The notes beneath the pieces were generated by a model. That model was not told where the DNA came from. It was given only the letters and a program-made list of their open reading frames with translations, and searched no databases. From Saccharibacillus sacchari DSM 19268 (lineage in GTDB: Bacteria > Bacillota > Bacilli > Paenibacillales > Paenibacillaceae): a DNA stretch of 64,000 nucleotides. Made by a program: the position numbers and the translations under genes. Shown here piece by piece: positions 53,194 through 61,566 of this stretch; position 1 is the stretch's first letter, and each line of letters opens with the position of its first letter. Location: NCBI RefSeq assembly GCF_000585395.1, contig NZ_KK073875.1, positions 1,573,774-1,637,773 on the forward strand. Direction: 5' to 3'.

Positions 53194-55170
53194 CTAGGAT
53201 TCGGAGCGGCCTTTTCCAACGCCATCGCGCAATCCGCGGTGCTCGATCGCGAGCAATTTCTCTTTCGCGTCCAGCCCTCCGGCATAACCGACCAGCTTGC
53301 CGTTGGCGCCTACGACGCGGTGACAAGGCAGAATAAGCGGAAGGGGATTGCGATTATTCGCACCGCCTACGGCTCGTACGGCAGTCGGACGCCCAACCGC
53401 CTCCGCTATCCGTTTATACGAAACAGTCTCGCCGTATCCGATCTGCTCAAGCGCACGCCAGACCTCAATCTGGAACGGAGTTCCCTGTAGGTCAAGCTCC
53501 AGATCGAACGCGTCTCGCCGTCCTTTCAAATACTCGAACAGCTGCTTTTTATACGGCTTGATCGCATCGGGCTTGCGAACGATCTCGATCATGCCGAACC
53601 ATCGCTTAGCCCAGAGTTCCAACGATGCAGCATGGGACTCGAACGTACCGAAGTCGATGCGGCATAGCCCTTTTTGGCTGGTTGTCAGCACCAATGGGCC
53701 GATCGGAGACTGCATTTCGTCGTAGAAAAGCGTCCCGGTCGAGGAGCGTGGGATAGAAACCGCGGAAGGCTCGACGGAAATAACCGAAACATCCGTCCGG
53801 TTCGCAAGATTACCTTCTGCTTCATGCCCGCTTCGAGATTCGCCGCTCTCGCTCGTCTTCGCGGTTTCAACCGCCGCAGCCGCTGAATCAGACGCTTGAG
53901 ATGCCGCAGTCTCTTGCATTCCGCTGCCCAACCGCGCATCCGGCTCGCCTGCCTGTCCGCGTCTTGAAGGGTCGCCTTTCGCCGGACGCGGCTTGCGACC
54001 TTCCCGCGCCTCGCTCAGCGCAAGGCCGATCCGTTCCAGCACTTCCGCGTCCTGCTCCAGCGGCTGCGCGGCCAGTAAAGCCTCTTCCGCTGCAGGGCCT
54101 CCGATGTGCCCGATCGACCACGCAGCCGTACCGCGAATCACCGGACGCGGATCGCTGACCAACAGCTCCGCAAGCTTCGGCATCGCCGTCTCGTCTTTGA
54201 AATTCCCCAGCGCGATCACCGCATTGCGTTGGATCGGTCCCCGTCCTCGCCAAGCCGCCGCCGTATGACCGAATTCTTCCTTGAACTGCCGATTGCTCAG
54301 ATCCAGTATCGGCAGCAGCAGAGGCTTCGCTTTTTCCGGGTCCGGCTGAAGCTGGGCATGATGCGGCCAGTGCTTGCCTTTGTTTTTCGGGCATACGATC
54401 TGGCAGGTATCGCAGCCGTACAACCGATTGCCGATCTTCATCATGAACTCCTCGCTGAGCAGCCCCTTCGTTTGGGTCAGGAACGATACGCAGCGCTGGG
54501 CATTCAACTCTCCCGGACCGACCAACGCTCCCGTCGGGCAAGCGTCGATACAGCGCGTGCAGTCTCCGCAGTCGTCTTGAACTTCCTCGTCGGCAGAGAA
54601 CGGAATATTCGTAATCAGTTCGCCCAGGTAAATCCATGAGCCGTATTTCGGAGAAATAATCATGCAGTTTTTTCCCTGAAAGCCGATTCCCGCCCGGTGC
54701 GCGACAGCCCGATCGGACAACACGCCGGTATCGACCATATTCACGACGCTGGCCCACGGCACTTTTTCCTTGATAAAAGCCACCAGTCGGTCCATCGCCT
54801 CGCGCAGCACGAAGTGATAATCCCGCCCCCACGCCGAACGCGCCATCATCCCGCGGGTCCGTCCCGGTTCGGACTTCGGCGCGTTCTCCAGCTTCGACGG
54901 ATACGCCACCGCAATCGCGATCAACGACTGCGGGTCCTCGTGACTCAGCGCCGGATAGGTTCTTTTGTCCAGATCCGGCTCCTCGAAACCCGATTCGAAT
55001 CCTTTCGCCCGATGCTGCTCCAATCTGACCCTTAACGACAAAAAAGGATCGGCCGAAGCGAATCCGATGTCGTCGATTCCGAGTGATGGCGCAGCCTCGA
55101 TAATTTCTTGTTTGAGTGTTTCCCACGAGGCGGTTTGTACCCCGACTCCGCTTTTTTCCCGTTCGTTCAT
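53194..55170 (-). CDS. queG: QueG-Ogt fusion: epoxyqueuosine reductase joined to O6-methylguanine-DNA methyltransferase
   Basis: One uninterrupted 658-residue frame. Residues 1-385 are epoxyqueuosine reductase (B12-dependent): the catalytic Asp147 in MVDTGVLSDR, one ferredoxin-type CGDCTRCIDACP (Cys201, 204, 207, 211), a second cluster set in YGCDTCQIVCP (253, 256, 260), and a C-terminal HEAT-repeat region (about 310-385). Residues 386-478 are an Ala/Ser/Glu-rich linker. Residues 479-645 are an Ogt/MGMT domain with the alkyl-acceptor Cys616 in LPCHRVVG, the ARG-like RAVGGANNRNP turn and GYAGGL. AAGGAGG precedes the ATG. Each half has family length and key residues. The fusion joins tRNA wobble modification and DNA repair in one protein; purpose unknown. 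Confidence 0.93.
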   Translation of the reverse strand: MNEREKSGVGVQTASWETLKQEIIEAAPSLGIDDIGFASADPFLSLRVRLEQHRAKGFESGFEEPDLDKRTYPALSHEDPQSLIAIAVAYPSKLENAPKSEPGRTRGMMARSAWGRDYHFVLREAMDRLVAFIKEKVPWASVVNMVDTGVLSDRAVAHRAGIGFQGKNCMIISPKYGSWIYLGELITNIPFSADEEVQDDCGDCTRCIDACPTGALVGPGELNAQRCVSFLTQTKGLLSEEFMMKIGNRLYGCDTCQIVCPKNKGKHWPHHAQLQPDPEKAKPLLLPILDLSNRQFKEEFGHTAAAWRGRGPIQRNAVIALGNFKDETAMPKLAELLVSDPRPVIRGTAAWSIGHIGGPAAEEALLAAQPLEQDAEVLERIGLALSEAREGRKPRPAKGDPSRRGQAGEPDARLGSGMQETAASQASDSAAAAVETAKTSESGESRSGHEAEGNLANRTDVSVISVEPSAVSIPRSSTGTLFYDEMQSPIGPLVLTTSQKGLCRIDFGTFESHAASLELWAKRWFGMIEIVRKPDAIKPYKKQLFEYLKGRRDAFDLELDLQGTPFQIEVWRALEQIGYGETVSYKRIAEAVGRPTAVRAVGGANNRNPLPLILPCHRVVGANGKLVGYAGGLDAKEKLLAIEHRGLRDGVGKGRSES

Positions 55171-55517
55171 CCCGATGCCTCCTTACTTCCCTATCCCGTC
55201 CATATCCGCAAAAAAAGGCGCCAGATCCGGATCGCAAGCCTTTTCCGGAAGCGCTTTTCGATTTCGTTCGTATCCAACTGTGAGGCTTCTTCCATTTTAC
55301 CGCGGATCCGCCTGAAAATCGAGTTGCAAAAAATAAAAGCATCCCCGTGCTCTCCAGCGTCCGTACCGACGGTTTCGTCGTACAGACGCCCGAGGGAACG
55401 GGCATGCCTATGCAAGTTCAAGCGGTTCCTTTCCGGGGACCCGCATATGTGTATACGTGTCGGCTGGTTAGCCGCATCCGAATGCTCCCCGCTCTCGGAT
55501 GAATTTGTGCTTGCCTT
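55171..55517. other. Gene-free stretch upstream of queG-ogt
   Basis: No ORF with a ribosome binding site and no clear terminator or riboswitch seen in 55171-55517. It presumably carries the queG-ogt promoter and the end of the downstream GNAT transcript. Confidence 0.4.
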
Positions 55518-55943
55518 TTAGTTTACGGCCAGAATGCTCAGCTTCTGGAACGCGTTCAGGATGCGGTTTGCCCCATATCCCATCGCTTCGTACAACGGCA
55601 GCGCCGGCGAATTGTGCTCGTCGCCCGATACGAAAATACTGTTGACTTTGCGCTGTTGGAAGCGTCCTTCGAGCTTGGCGACCAATGCTTTGCCGATTCC
55701 CTGCCGACGATAATCCGGATGCACGGCAATACGGTAGTAACAACCCATATCGCGCTCGATCGTGCCGATCATCACGCCAACGAGTTCGTCTCCGTCTTCC
55801 GCTACCAGGATCAGTTCCGAATCCCAGGACAGCTGCCGGGAAAAAGGACCAATCGTCTTTTCGTAACACTCTTCGGATAAAGCGACCTGCAGAAGTTCCG
55901 TGATACGACTGGAATCACTCAATTGAAAAGAACGAACGTTCAT
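55518..55943 (-). CDS. GNAT-family acetyltransferase
   Basis: A 141-residue acetyltransferase with motif A in YYRIAVHPDYRRQGIGKALV and motif B in LPLYEAMGYGANRI. The spacing resembles RimI/YpeA-type enzymes but the sequence is not specific. The ATG follows AGAAGGGG. A short 32-codon open frame (starting near 56044) ends just before it and could be a leader peptide; this is not supported by a good start signal. Confidence 0.84.
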   Translation of the reverse strand: MNVRSFQLSDSSRITELLQVALSEECYEKTIGPFSRQLSWDSELILVAEDGDELVGVMIGTIERDMGCYYRIAVHPDYRRQGIGKALVAKLEGRFQQRKVNSIFVSGDEHNSPALPLYEAMGYGANRILNAFQKLSILAVN

Positions 55944-56004
55944 GCTTAAATCCCCTTCTTCTTTGGAAATGGCAGCTCATGCAAAAAAGCAGCTTTCGAC
56001 GTCC

Positions 56005-56056
56005 CATAGCCTAAAACGGCCAGTACGCTGATCCGCCGTTGCATGACCCGGCTATG
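56005..56056. other. Nested inverted repeats in the GNAT-sodA divergent region
   Basis: CATAGCC (56005) pairs with GGCTATG (56050); inside, AACGGC (56015) pairs with GCCGTT (56035). The structure could be an RNA leader of the GNAT gene or a protein-binding dyad. It matches no riboswitch class I recognise. The rest of 55944-56524 is AT-rich and gene-free. Confidence 0.35.
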
Positions 56057-56399
56057 AAAATCATCCGTACAAACTTTTCGCAAACGCTTACTTGAATCAG
56101 GTTTTTACAGAAAGAAAGACGCGAGTTTACAAAAAAGGCAGAAAAAATACGAGGTTGCCAGCGGATTTACTTTCCTCACACGATTATTAAACCATAAGTG
56201 ACACGAAAAAACATTATTTTTATTTGAAGAGTATCGCATTTCGAGTTTTTTCGCCACCATGCAAACGCTTTTCGCGCATTTTTTGCGCTGCGTGCACCGC
56301 TCCATCATAAACGAAGGGACTTTTACATCGTTATGATCTTTTTAACAATTAAGAGGCTCTTTTTTACCGCTAAAAAAGTCACGGAGAAAAAATGACCTA

Positions 56400-56428
56400 T
56401 TGATTTAAAGAAAGTGATCCTGTTTAAT
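56400..56428 (+). promoter_or_regulatory. sodA promoter candidate
   Basis: TTGATT (56400-56405), 17-bp spacer, TTTAAT (56423-56428), about 97 bp upstream of sodA. Confidence 0.55.
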
Positions 56429-56524
56429 AAGGTGTAAGGACGTCCCTATGTACATCCTATGTGAACTACATCATTCAGCCGGGCAACGTCGTTAAATCCA
56501 ACTTAAGCAGGAGGTAATCTTATC

Positions 56525-57136
56525 ATGGCTTTTGAACTGCCAGCACTGCCGTACTCGAACGACGCGCTTGAACCTCATATCGACGCACAGACGATGGAAA
56601 TCCACCACGATCGCCATCACAACACATACGTAACAAACCTGAACGCTGCTCTGGAAAGCGCTCCGGAACTGCAAAGCAAGAGCCTGGAAGAGCTGATCGG
56701 CGACCTCGACAGCGTACCGGAAAGCATCCGCACCGCTGTTCGCAACAACGGCGGCGGACACCACAACCACAGCCTGTTCTGGACCGTCATCGGACCGAAC
56801 GGCGGCGGCGCTCCGTCCGGCGACCTGGCTGCGGCAATCGACAGCGACCTCGGCGGTTTCGATAAATTCAAAGAAGACTTCGCCAAAGCGGCTACGACTC
56901 GTTTCGGCAGCGGCTGGGCATGGCTGGTTGTCGGCAAAGACGGCAAACTGGCCGTAACAAGCACGCCAAACCAAGACAGCCCGATCTTCGAAGGTCTGAC
57001 TCCGATCCTCGGCCTGGACGTTTGGGAGCATGCTTACTACCTGAAATTCCAAAACAAACGTCCGGATTACATCGCGACGTTCTGGAACGTAGTCAACTGG
57101 GATGAAGTGTCGAAGCGTTTTGCGGCAGCAAAATAA
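56525..57136 (+). CDS. sodA: Superoxide dismutase, Mn/Fe family
   Basis: A 203-residue superoxide dismutase. Metal ligands are the His in [17 protein letters not shown] (first two), Asp and His in [21 protein letters not shown]. The HHNHSLFW segment and GSGWAWLVV core are typical. Conserved Gly/Gln residues around the active site favour Mn over Fe, as in Bacillus SodA, but this was not resolved by eye. AGGAGG precedes the ATG; a terminator follows at 57194. Likely abundant cytosolic defence against superoxide. Confidence 0.97.
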   Translation: MAFELPALPYSNDALEPHIDAQTMEIHHDRHHNTYVTNLNAALESAPELQSKSLEELIGDLDSVPESIRTAVRNNGGGHHNHSLFWTVIGPNGGGAPSGDLAAAIDSDLGGFDKFKEDFAKAATTRFGSGWAWLVVGKDGKLAVTSTPNQDSPIFEGLTPILGLDVWEHAYYLKFQNKRPDYIATFWNVVNWDEVSKRFAAAK

Positions 57137-57193
57137 GTTTCGATTCCTATCGCGATAAACGGTTGCCCGGTCAAGCCGGAACAACCGACGCGC

Positions 57194-57228
57194 AAAAACG
57201 CCGATCCTCCGGGATCGGCGTTTTTTTG
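57194..57228. terminator. Bidirectional terminator between sodA and mutY
   Basis: AAAAACGCCGATCC, CCG/TCC loop, GGATCGGCGTTTTTTT, used by convergent sodA and mutY. Confidence 0.9.
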
Positions 57229-57236
57229 CAGTTCGC

Positions 57237-58517
57237 TTATTTGGCCCGCGTTTTTTCATCCGTGAAATACGTATTCAAAATATGAGAGAATAAGTTCGGA
57301 AAAGCAATCTCCCGCATGTCTTCCGGCGACACCCAACGCCATTCTTCGCCCGAATCTTCCGCGTCGAAACGCAGCTCCGGTTCCAGCGCCGATTCCGGTA
57401 CCGCTACTTCATAAGGAACACCGCTCTCGGCCGCTAATTGCGCTAACACTTCGGGCTGCTCGCGAGCGATCAGCACCTTCATCGTCCAATGAATATGGCT
57501 GAACGTATGCTCGGCGGTCATGTAAGCCGTCATCGGCGACCAGACCAACCCGCGATCCTCCAGCAGCTCTTCGAGCTGAGCCACGTCGATGCCCAGGTCT
57601 TCGCCCGCTGCGGCTACATGCGGAATTTCCCACATGCTCGCCAGCAGTCCGGTCTTGGGACGACGGCGAACAAGCACGCGTCCCTCGTTTTCGCCCGAAC
57701 CTTCCAGCAAAATAGCCAAACGCTGCTCAGGCCGTGGCTTCTTGGCTTTTGTTTTGATCGGCAGCTCGCGCTCCATGCCTTCAATACGGCCCCGGCAATG
57801 CTCCATGACCGGACAGATGAGGCAATGCGGCGATTTCGGCGTGCAGATCAGCGCTCCGAGTTCCATCAGCGCCTGGTTAAAATCCGATGCCCGTCCTTCG
57901 GGAATCAAACCCGGAATGATCTTCTCCATCCCGATTCGCGTCTTGGGCTTGGCGATATCGTCCTCGATCAGAAAGTAGCGCGACAACACGCGCATCACGT
58001 TGCCGTCGACCGCAGGCTCGGGCTGATTGAACGCAATGCTGAGAATAGCGCCTGCGGTATACGGCCCCACTCCTTTTAACGCAAAAACATGTTCCCGCTC
58101 CGAAGGCATCTGCCCGTCATGCAGTTCGACAATTTGCTGCGCCGCCGCTTGAAGATTCCGCGCCCGGGAGTAGTAACCAAGCCCCTCCCACATCTTCACC
58201 ACGTCTTCCTGCGGCGCTTCCGCCAGATCGCGAATCGTGGGGAAGCGTTCGATAAAGCGATGGAAATACGGAATCACCGTGTCCACCCGCGTCTGCTGAA
58301 GCATGATTTCCGATACCCAGATAAAATAGGGATCGCGATGCCTGCGCCACGGCAAATCCCGCTTGCTGCGATCGTACCAGACCAGCAATTCACGGCTGAA
58401 ATGCTCCCGACTCTCCGCGGCTTCGATGCTGACGATCCGCTCCCATACGCTGACCGGCGCTTCATTCGCCTGATCTGTTTTTCCTGTTTCTGCGTCCATG
58501 TTTGGTTTGCTGCTCAT
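57237..58517 (-). CDS. mutY: A/G-specific adenine DNA glycosylase
   Basis: A 426-residue base-excision repair enzyme that removes adenine paired with 8-oxoguanine. The catalytic residues appear in LPWRRHRDPYFIWVSEIMLQ and the HhH-GPD region FALKGVGPYTAGAILSIAFN with the catalytic Asp in PAVDGNVMRV. The iron-sulfur loop CTPKSPHCLICPVMEHC is intact. The C-terminal NUDIX-like domain (about 270-420) that recognises 8-oxoG is present. The N-terminus is some 30 residues longer than usual. Its ATG overlaps the acpS stop by 4 bp. Confidence 0.95.
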   Translation of the reverse strand: MSSKPNMDAETGKTDQANEAPVSVWERIVSIEAAESREHFSRELLVWYDRSKRDLPWRRHRDPYFIWVSEIMLQQTRVDTVIPYFHRFIERFPTIRDLAEAPQEDVVKMWEGLGYYSRARNLQAAAQQIVELHDGQMPSEREHVFALKGVGPYTAGAILSIAFNQPEPAVDGNVMRVLSRYFLIEDDIAKPKTRIGMEKIIPGLIPEGRASDFNQALMELGALICTPKSPHCLICPVMEHCRGRIEGMERELPIKTKAKKPRPEQRLAILLEGSGENEGRVLVRRRPKTGLLASMWEIPHVAAAGEDLGIDVAQLEELLEDRGLVWSPMTAYMTAEHTFSHIHWTMKVLIAREQPEVLAQLAAESGVPYEVAVPESALEPELRFDAEDSGEEWRWVSPEDMREIAFPNLFSHILNTYFTDEKTRAK

Positions 58518-58912
58518 GATGTCGTCCTTTCCACTACGGCGAAGGCCGAAGCCATCCCCGGTTGATGCGTAATGCTCAAATGTATGACATAATCGTTCCC
58601 TCCCGGCAGGCTCAGCCTGTTCCAGGCTTCCTCCGACAGCGTGACGCCGGGCTTGCCCAGCTTATCGGGAACGATCTCGATATCTTCAAACCCGACCATA
58701 TGGCCGATTCCGCAGCCTAATGCCTTGACGATTGCTTCCTTGGCAGCAAAACGCCCGGAAACGAATTCCGCTAATCTCGGTCCTCGTTCTCTCGCGATTC
58801 CGAGTTCCGCCGGGGTCAACACCCGCCGCAAAAAGCGTTCTCCTTGCCGCCCGTCCAACACCCGAACGACACGGCCGATTTCCAATAGGTCGTGACCGAT
58901 TCCGTAAATCAT
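58514..58912 (-). CDS. acpS: Holo-[acyl-carrier-protein] synthase
   Basis: A 132-residue enzyme transferring 4'-phosphopantetheine from CoA to acyl carrier protein. The Mg-binding motifs GIGHDLLEIGRV and GRFAAKEAIVKALG are present, as is the C-terminal HLSITHQPGMASAFAV strand. The ATG at 58912 follows GGAGG; the upstream extension is non-coding. It overlaps mutY by 4 bp (ATGA), so the two are translationally coupled. Position divergent from the YvbH-like gene. Confidence 0.96.
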   Translation of the reverse strand: MIYGIGHDLLEIGRVVRVLDGRQGERFLRRVLTPAELGIARERGPRLAEFVSGRFAAKEAIVKALGCGIGHMVGFEDIEIVPDKLGKPGVTLSEEAWNRLSLPGGNDYVIHLSITHQPGMASAFAVVERTTS

Positions 58913-59110
58913 TCCGTCGTTCCTCCGCTTCGTGCCGTTATGTTCCATCGCCCTATATTGTATCAGGAGACACAATCGAACTCCAGTTCCTCTTTCTGTT
59001 CCATTCCATTGTTTTGTTTCCGGTCTTTGATTCTCGATTCGCATCGGTTAAAATAGGTTCCAACAAGATACATACATTGACCCTACTTCATATCGAAAGG
59101 TGGAATCTTT

Positions 59111-59728
59111 TTGTCCCGCAACATTTTCTCCCGCGTCACTTCCGACCTTACCGGGATGTCCGACAAATGCAAAGTCATTCCTCCGTCCGAATTTGCGAAT
59201 ACCCAAGCTCAAGCTTACATTTTCACTGAGATGAACGAGAAGCTCTATTTCCTGCTCAAATCCGCAAAAGACGAATATGCCTTCACCAACATCGGCATGA
59301 TCCACGTCGACGGAGAGAAAGCGATCAGCAGCAAACGGCAGATTCTGCGCTACAATTATTTCGAGCACACGCCGACGAACGTCATTCTGGAAACGGCAGG
59401 CACAGCGGATCTGGACGTCGAGATCAAGTTCACGATGGGTCAGTCTTTCTCCATCGACGTAGTCAAAGCCCATCTCGAACCGCTCACCGCACTCTATAAA
59501 ATCCTCACCCTGATCGGCATGACAAAAGCCGAATACGCGCGCCACTGGGCATTGGTCGAACGCAGCTTCGAACACAGCCGCGACGCGGTAGGCCGCCTTT
59601 CGAGCAACGGTAGCGCAAGCGCCGAATATAAAGCCATCCTCCAACACGCCCAAACCGAACTCCTGGCCGCCCACGAGAAATACCATCCTCAAGAGTACGA
59701 CGCGGCCTTTGAATTGTATCTTTCCTGA
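59111..59728 (+). CDS. PH-domain protein, YvbH-like
   Basis: A 205-residue cytosolic protein with an N-terminal bacterial PH domain (about 20-125, AYIFTEMNEKLYFLLKSAKD, ILRYNYFEHTPTNVILETAG) and a C-terminal helical YvbH-extension (about 140-205). Start is TTG with AAAGGTGG upstream. Function in Bacillus is unknown. It is divergent from acpS and convergent with nadE, with a terminator and hairpin repeat copy E between. Confidence 0.87.
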   Translation: MSRNIFSRVTSDLTGMSDKCKVIPPSEFANTQAQAYIFTEMNEKLYFLLKSAKDEYAFTNIGMIHVDGEKAISSKRQILRYNYFEHTPTNVILETAGTADLDVEIKFTMGQSFSIDVVKAHLEPLTALYKILTLIGMTKAEYARHWALVERSFEHSRDAVGRLSSNGSASAEYKAILQHAQTELLAAHEKYHPQEYDAAFELYLS

Positions 59729-59768
59729 GTTCAAAAAGAGAATTATTCTGAAACGAATATTCCTTATC

Positions 59769-59803
59769 CAAAAAGAGGACCCGGCCTTGTAGGCCAGGTC
59801 CTC
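59769..59803 (-). terminator. Terminator hairpin between the YvbH-like gene and nadE
   Basis: AAGAGGACCCGGCC, TTGTA loop, GGCCAGGTCCTCTT. The T tract (CTCTTTTTGG) is on the minus strand, so it best terminates nadE after repeat copy E. Confidence 0.75.
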
Positions 59804-59833
59804 TTAACATACCACTAAACTCCAACGTAGCTG

Positions 59834-59966
59834 GAAGCGAGAAGACGGAGAGAGAAATTCAGTTCAATACGCCTTTGAACTTGGAAAACTTCAACTCAAA
59901 ATTACAATCGACTTTTCCAAGTGAGACAGCGAATTGAACGAATTTCTCTCGCAGTCTTCTCGCTTC
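59834..59966 (+). repeat. Hairpin repeat family, copy E
   Basis: Outer arms GAAGCGAGAAGACGGAGAGA and the complement of TCTCGCAGTCTTCTCGCTTC, extended outward by ACGTAGCTGG / CCACCTACGT. Inner stem CTTGGAAAA / TTTTCCAAG. All conserved words (AAATTCAGT, CGCCTTTGAAC, AAGTGAGACAGCG, GAACGAATTTCTCTC) are present: this is the cleanest copy and a useful reference. Confidence 0.85.
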
Positions 59967-59982
59967 CCCCCACCTACGTAAC

Positions 59983-60798
59983 TTAAATCCCCGGAATCGG
60001 GTTCCGCTTATGCGCCGTTCTCTTATAGAAATTCTCCAGCAGCGATTGCACGTTCGGCGATACTTCTTTGCCTTCCAGATAATCGCTGTTCTCGTCGTAC
60101 GTGATGCCCAGCTCGGTCTCGTCGGTCTGTCCGACCCACAGTCCGGCCGTCGGAGCCTTGGTCACGATCTCCGCCGGAACGCCCAGCGCGGACGCTACCT
60201 GGCGGACTTGGCGCTTGTTCAACGTGGACAACGGCGTAATATCGACCGCGCCGTCGCCCCACTTCGTATAGAACCCGGTTACGGCTTCGGACGCATGATC
60301 CGTGCCCACGACGATCAAGTTCATCTCGAACGACAACGCGTATTGCACGACCATGCGCGTTCTAGCCTTGATATTGCCTTTGCCTTTGTCGGTCATTTTT
60401 TTCGGATTGTTGATATCCAGCTTCTCGAAACTTTTCTCCACCGTCAGCGAGACATGGTCCACGGCGTCCTGAATATTCGTCTCCACCGTATGCGTTAAAT
60501 CAAAAGCTTTTGCCGTCGCGTAACTATGCTCGATATCCGACTGCTCGCCGTAGGGCTGGAATACGCCCAATGTAATAAACTCTTTGCCGTTTTCCGCAGT
60601 CAGTTCGTCGGTTGCGCGTTTGCAAAGTCCCGTTGCGACTGCGCTGTCCACGCCGCCGCTGATCGCGATCAAAAGGCCGTTCGCGCCCGCCGCCAGCACG
60701 TACTGTTTCAGGAAGTCGACCCGTTTGCGGATCTCCGCTTCCGGATCGATCGTAGGCTGCACGCCCAATTCGGCGATAATTTGTTGTTGCAAACTCAT
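59983..60798 (-). CDS. nadE: NAD+ synthetase, ammonia-dependent
   Basis: A 271-residue enzyme making NAD from nicotinate adenine dinucleotide. The N-type ATP pyrophosphatase loop is LIAISGGVDSAVATGL; downstream are VVGTDHASEAVTGFYTKWGD and KAPTAGLWVGQTDETELGI, both family hallmarks. The chain lacks a glutaminase domain, so it uses ammonia. The ATG at 60798 follows AGGAGAGG; the frame extends upstream without support. Monocistronic, with a terminator well downstream. Confidence 0.97.
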   Translation of the reverse strand: MSLQQQIIAELGVQPTIDPEAEIRKRVDFLKQYVLAAGANGLLIAISGGVDSAVATGLCKRATDELTAENGKEFITLGVFQPYGEQSDIEHSYATAKAFDLTHTVETNIQDAVDHVSLTVEKSFEKLDINNPKKMTDKGKGNIKARTRMVVQYALSFEMNLIVVGTDHASEAVTGFYTKWGDGAVDITPLSTLNKRQVRQVASALGVPAEIVTKAPTAGLWVGQTDETELGITYDENSDYLEGKEVSPNVQSLLENFYKRTAHKRNPIPGI

Positions 60799-60928
60799 CG
60801 TGAATCCTCTCCTTTGAATACCCGGAATGATATGGCTCTCTCCACCATTATACCCGTAACAGCCTGACATCGAACTTACGCCGTGTTTTTTTTCACATTC
60901 ATTTATATCGAACAAGCTGATTTTATGT

Positions 60929-60968
60929 AAAAAAAGCCCCGGCGGACAGCAATCGTCCTGCCGGAGCC
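60929..60968 (-). terminator. Terminator of brxA
   Basis: Minus strand GGCTCCGGCAGGAC, GATTGCT loop, GTCCGCCGGGGC followed by a long T run. Confidence 0.9.
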
Positions 60969-60997
60969 TCATTCGCAAGACTCGCCGGAAACCCGGA

Positions 60998-61432
60998 TTA
61001 TCCGCAGAATTCATCGAAAGCGCGCGTCAGATCGTCGGCGATATCGCCGGCGGAACGGTCTTCGATCGAATGGCGCTCGATAAAGTGAACCAGCTCCCCA
61101 TCCTTGAACAGCGCGATCGAAGGCGAAGAAGGCGGGTACGGCGCGAAATATTCGCGAGCCTGTGCCGTTGCTTCTTTATCCTGTCCGGCAAATACCGTAA
61201 ACAGGTTGTTCGGCGTTTTCTCGTGCTGAAGCGCTTGAGCGACGCCCGGACGGCATTGGCCGGCGGCGCAGCCGCAGACCGAGTTGATCACGACAAGCGT
61301 TGTGCCCGAAGCGTTAGGAAGATTTTCTTCCACTTCCTCCGGTGTTCGCAGTTCGCGGATTCCCAATGTCGTCAGCTCGTCACGCATCGGTTGGATCATG
61401 TCACGCATATATTGATCGAAAGACATAGCCAT
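60998..61432 (-). CDS. brxA: Bacilliredoxin BrxA
   Basis: A 144-residue thioredoxin-fold protein that removes bacillithiol from S-bacillithiolated proteins. The active site is the CGC motif in VINSVCGCAAGQCRPG; the extra Cys three residues later is unusual, since typical BrxA has Leu-Ala there. The FAGQDKEATAQAREYFAPYP and PSSPSIALFKDGELVHFI segments match BrxA (YphP). GGAGGAG precedes the ATG. It implies the cell makes bacillithiol. Confidence 0.93.
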   Translation of the reverse strand: MAMSFDQYMRDMIQPMRDELTTLGIRELRTPEEVEENLPNASGTTLVVINSVCGCAAGQCRPGVAQALQHEKTPNNLFTVFAGQDKEATAQAREYFAPYPPSSPSIALFKDGELVHFIERHSIEDRSAGDIADDLTRAFDEFCG

Positions 61433-61566
61433 GTTCGATTCACTCCTCCAAGTCGTTGATGTGCCTCCATTATACCGTGACCCCTAACCAAAGGAAAGCT
61501 GTTTCCCAATAACGGGTCTCAAGTCACTGCTTCGGCTATTCGATTCGCCGCCCGCAAGACTGAACG

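Noticed and set aside
55944-56044. 32-codon frame (MQRRISVLAVLGYG...) ending just before the GNAT start
   Set aside because: Looks like a possible leader peptide but the ATG has no binding site and the sequence is part of the nested hairpins; not strong enough to annotate.
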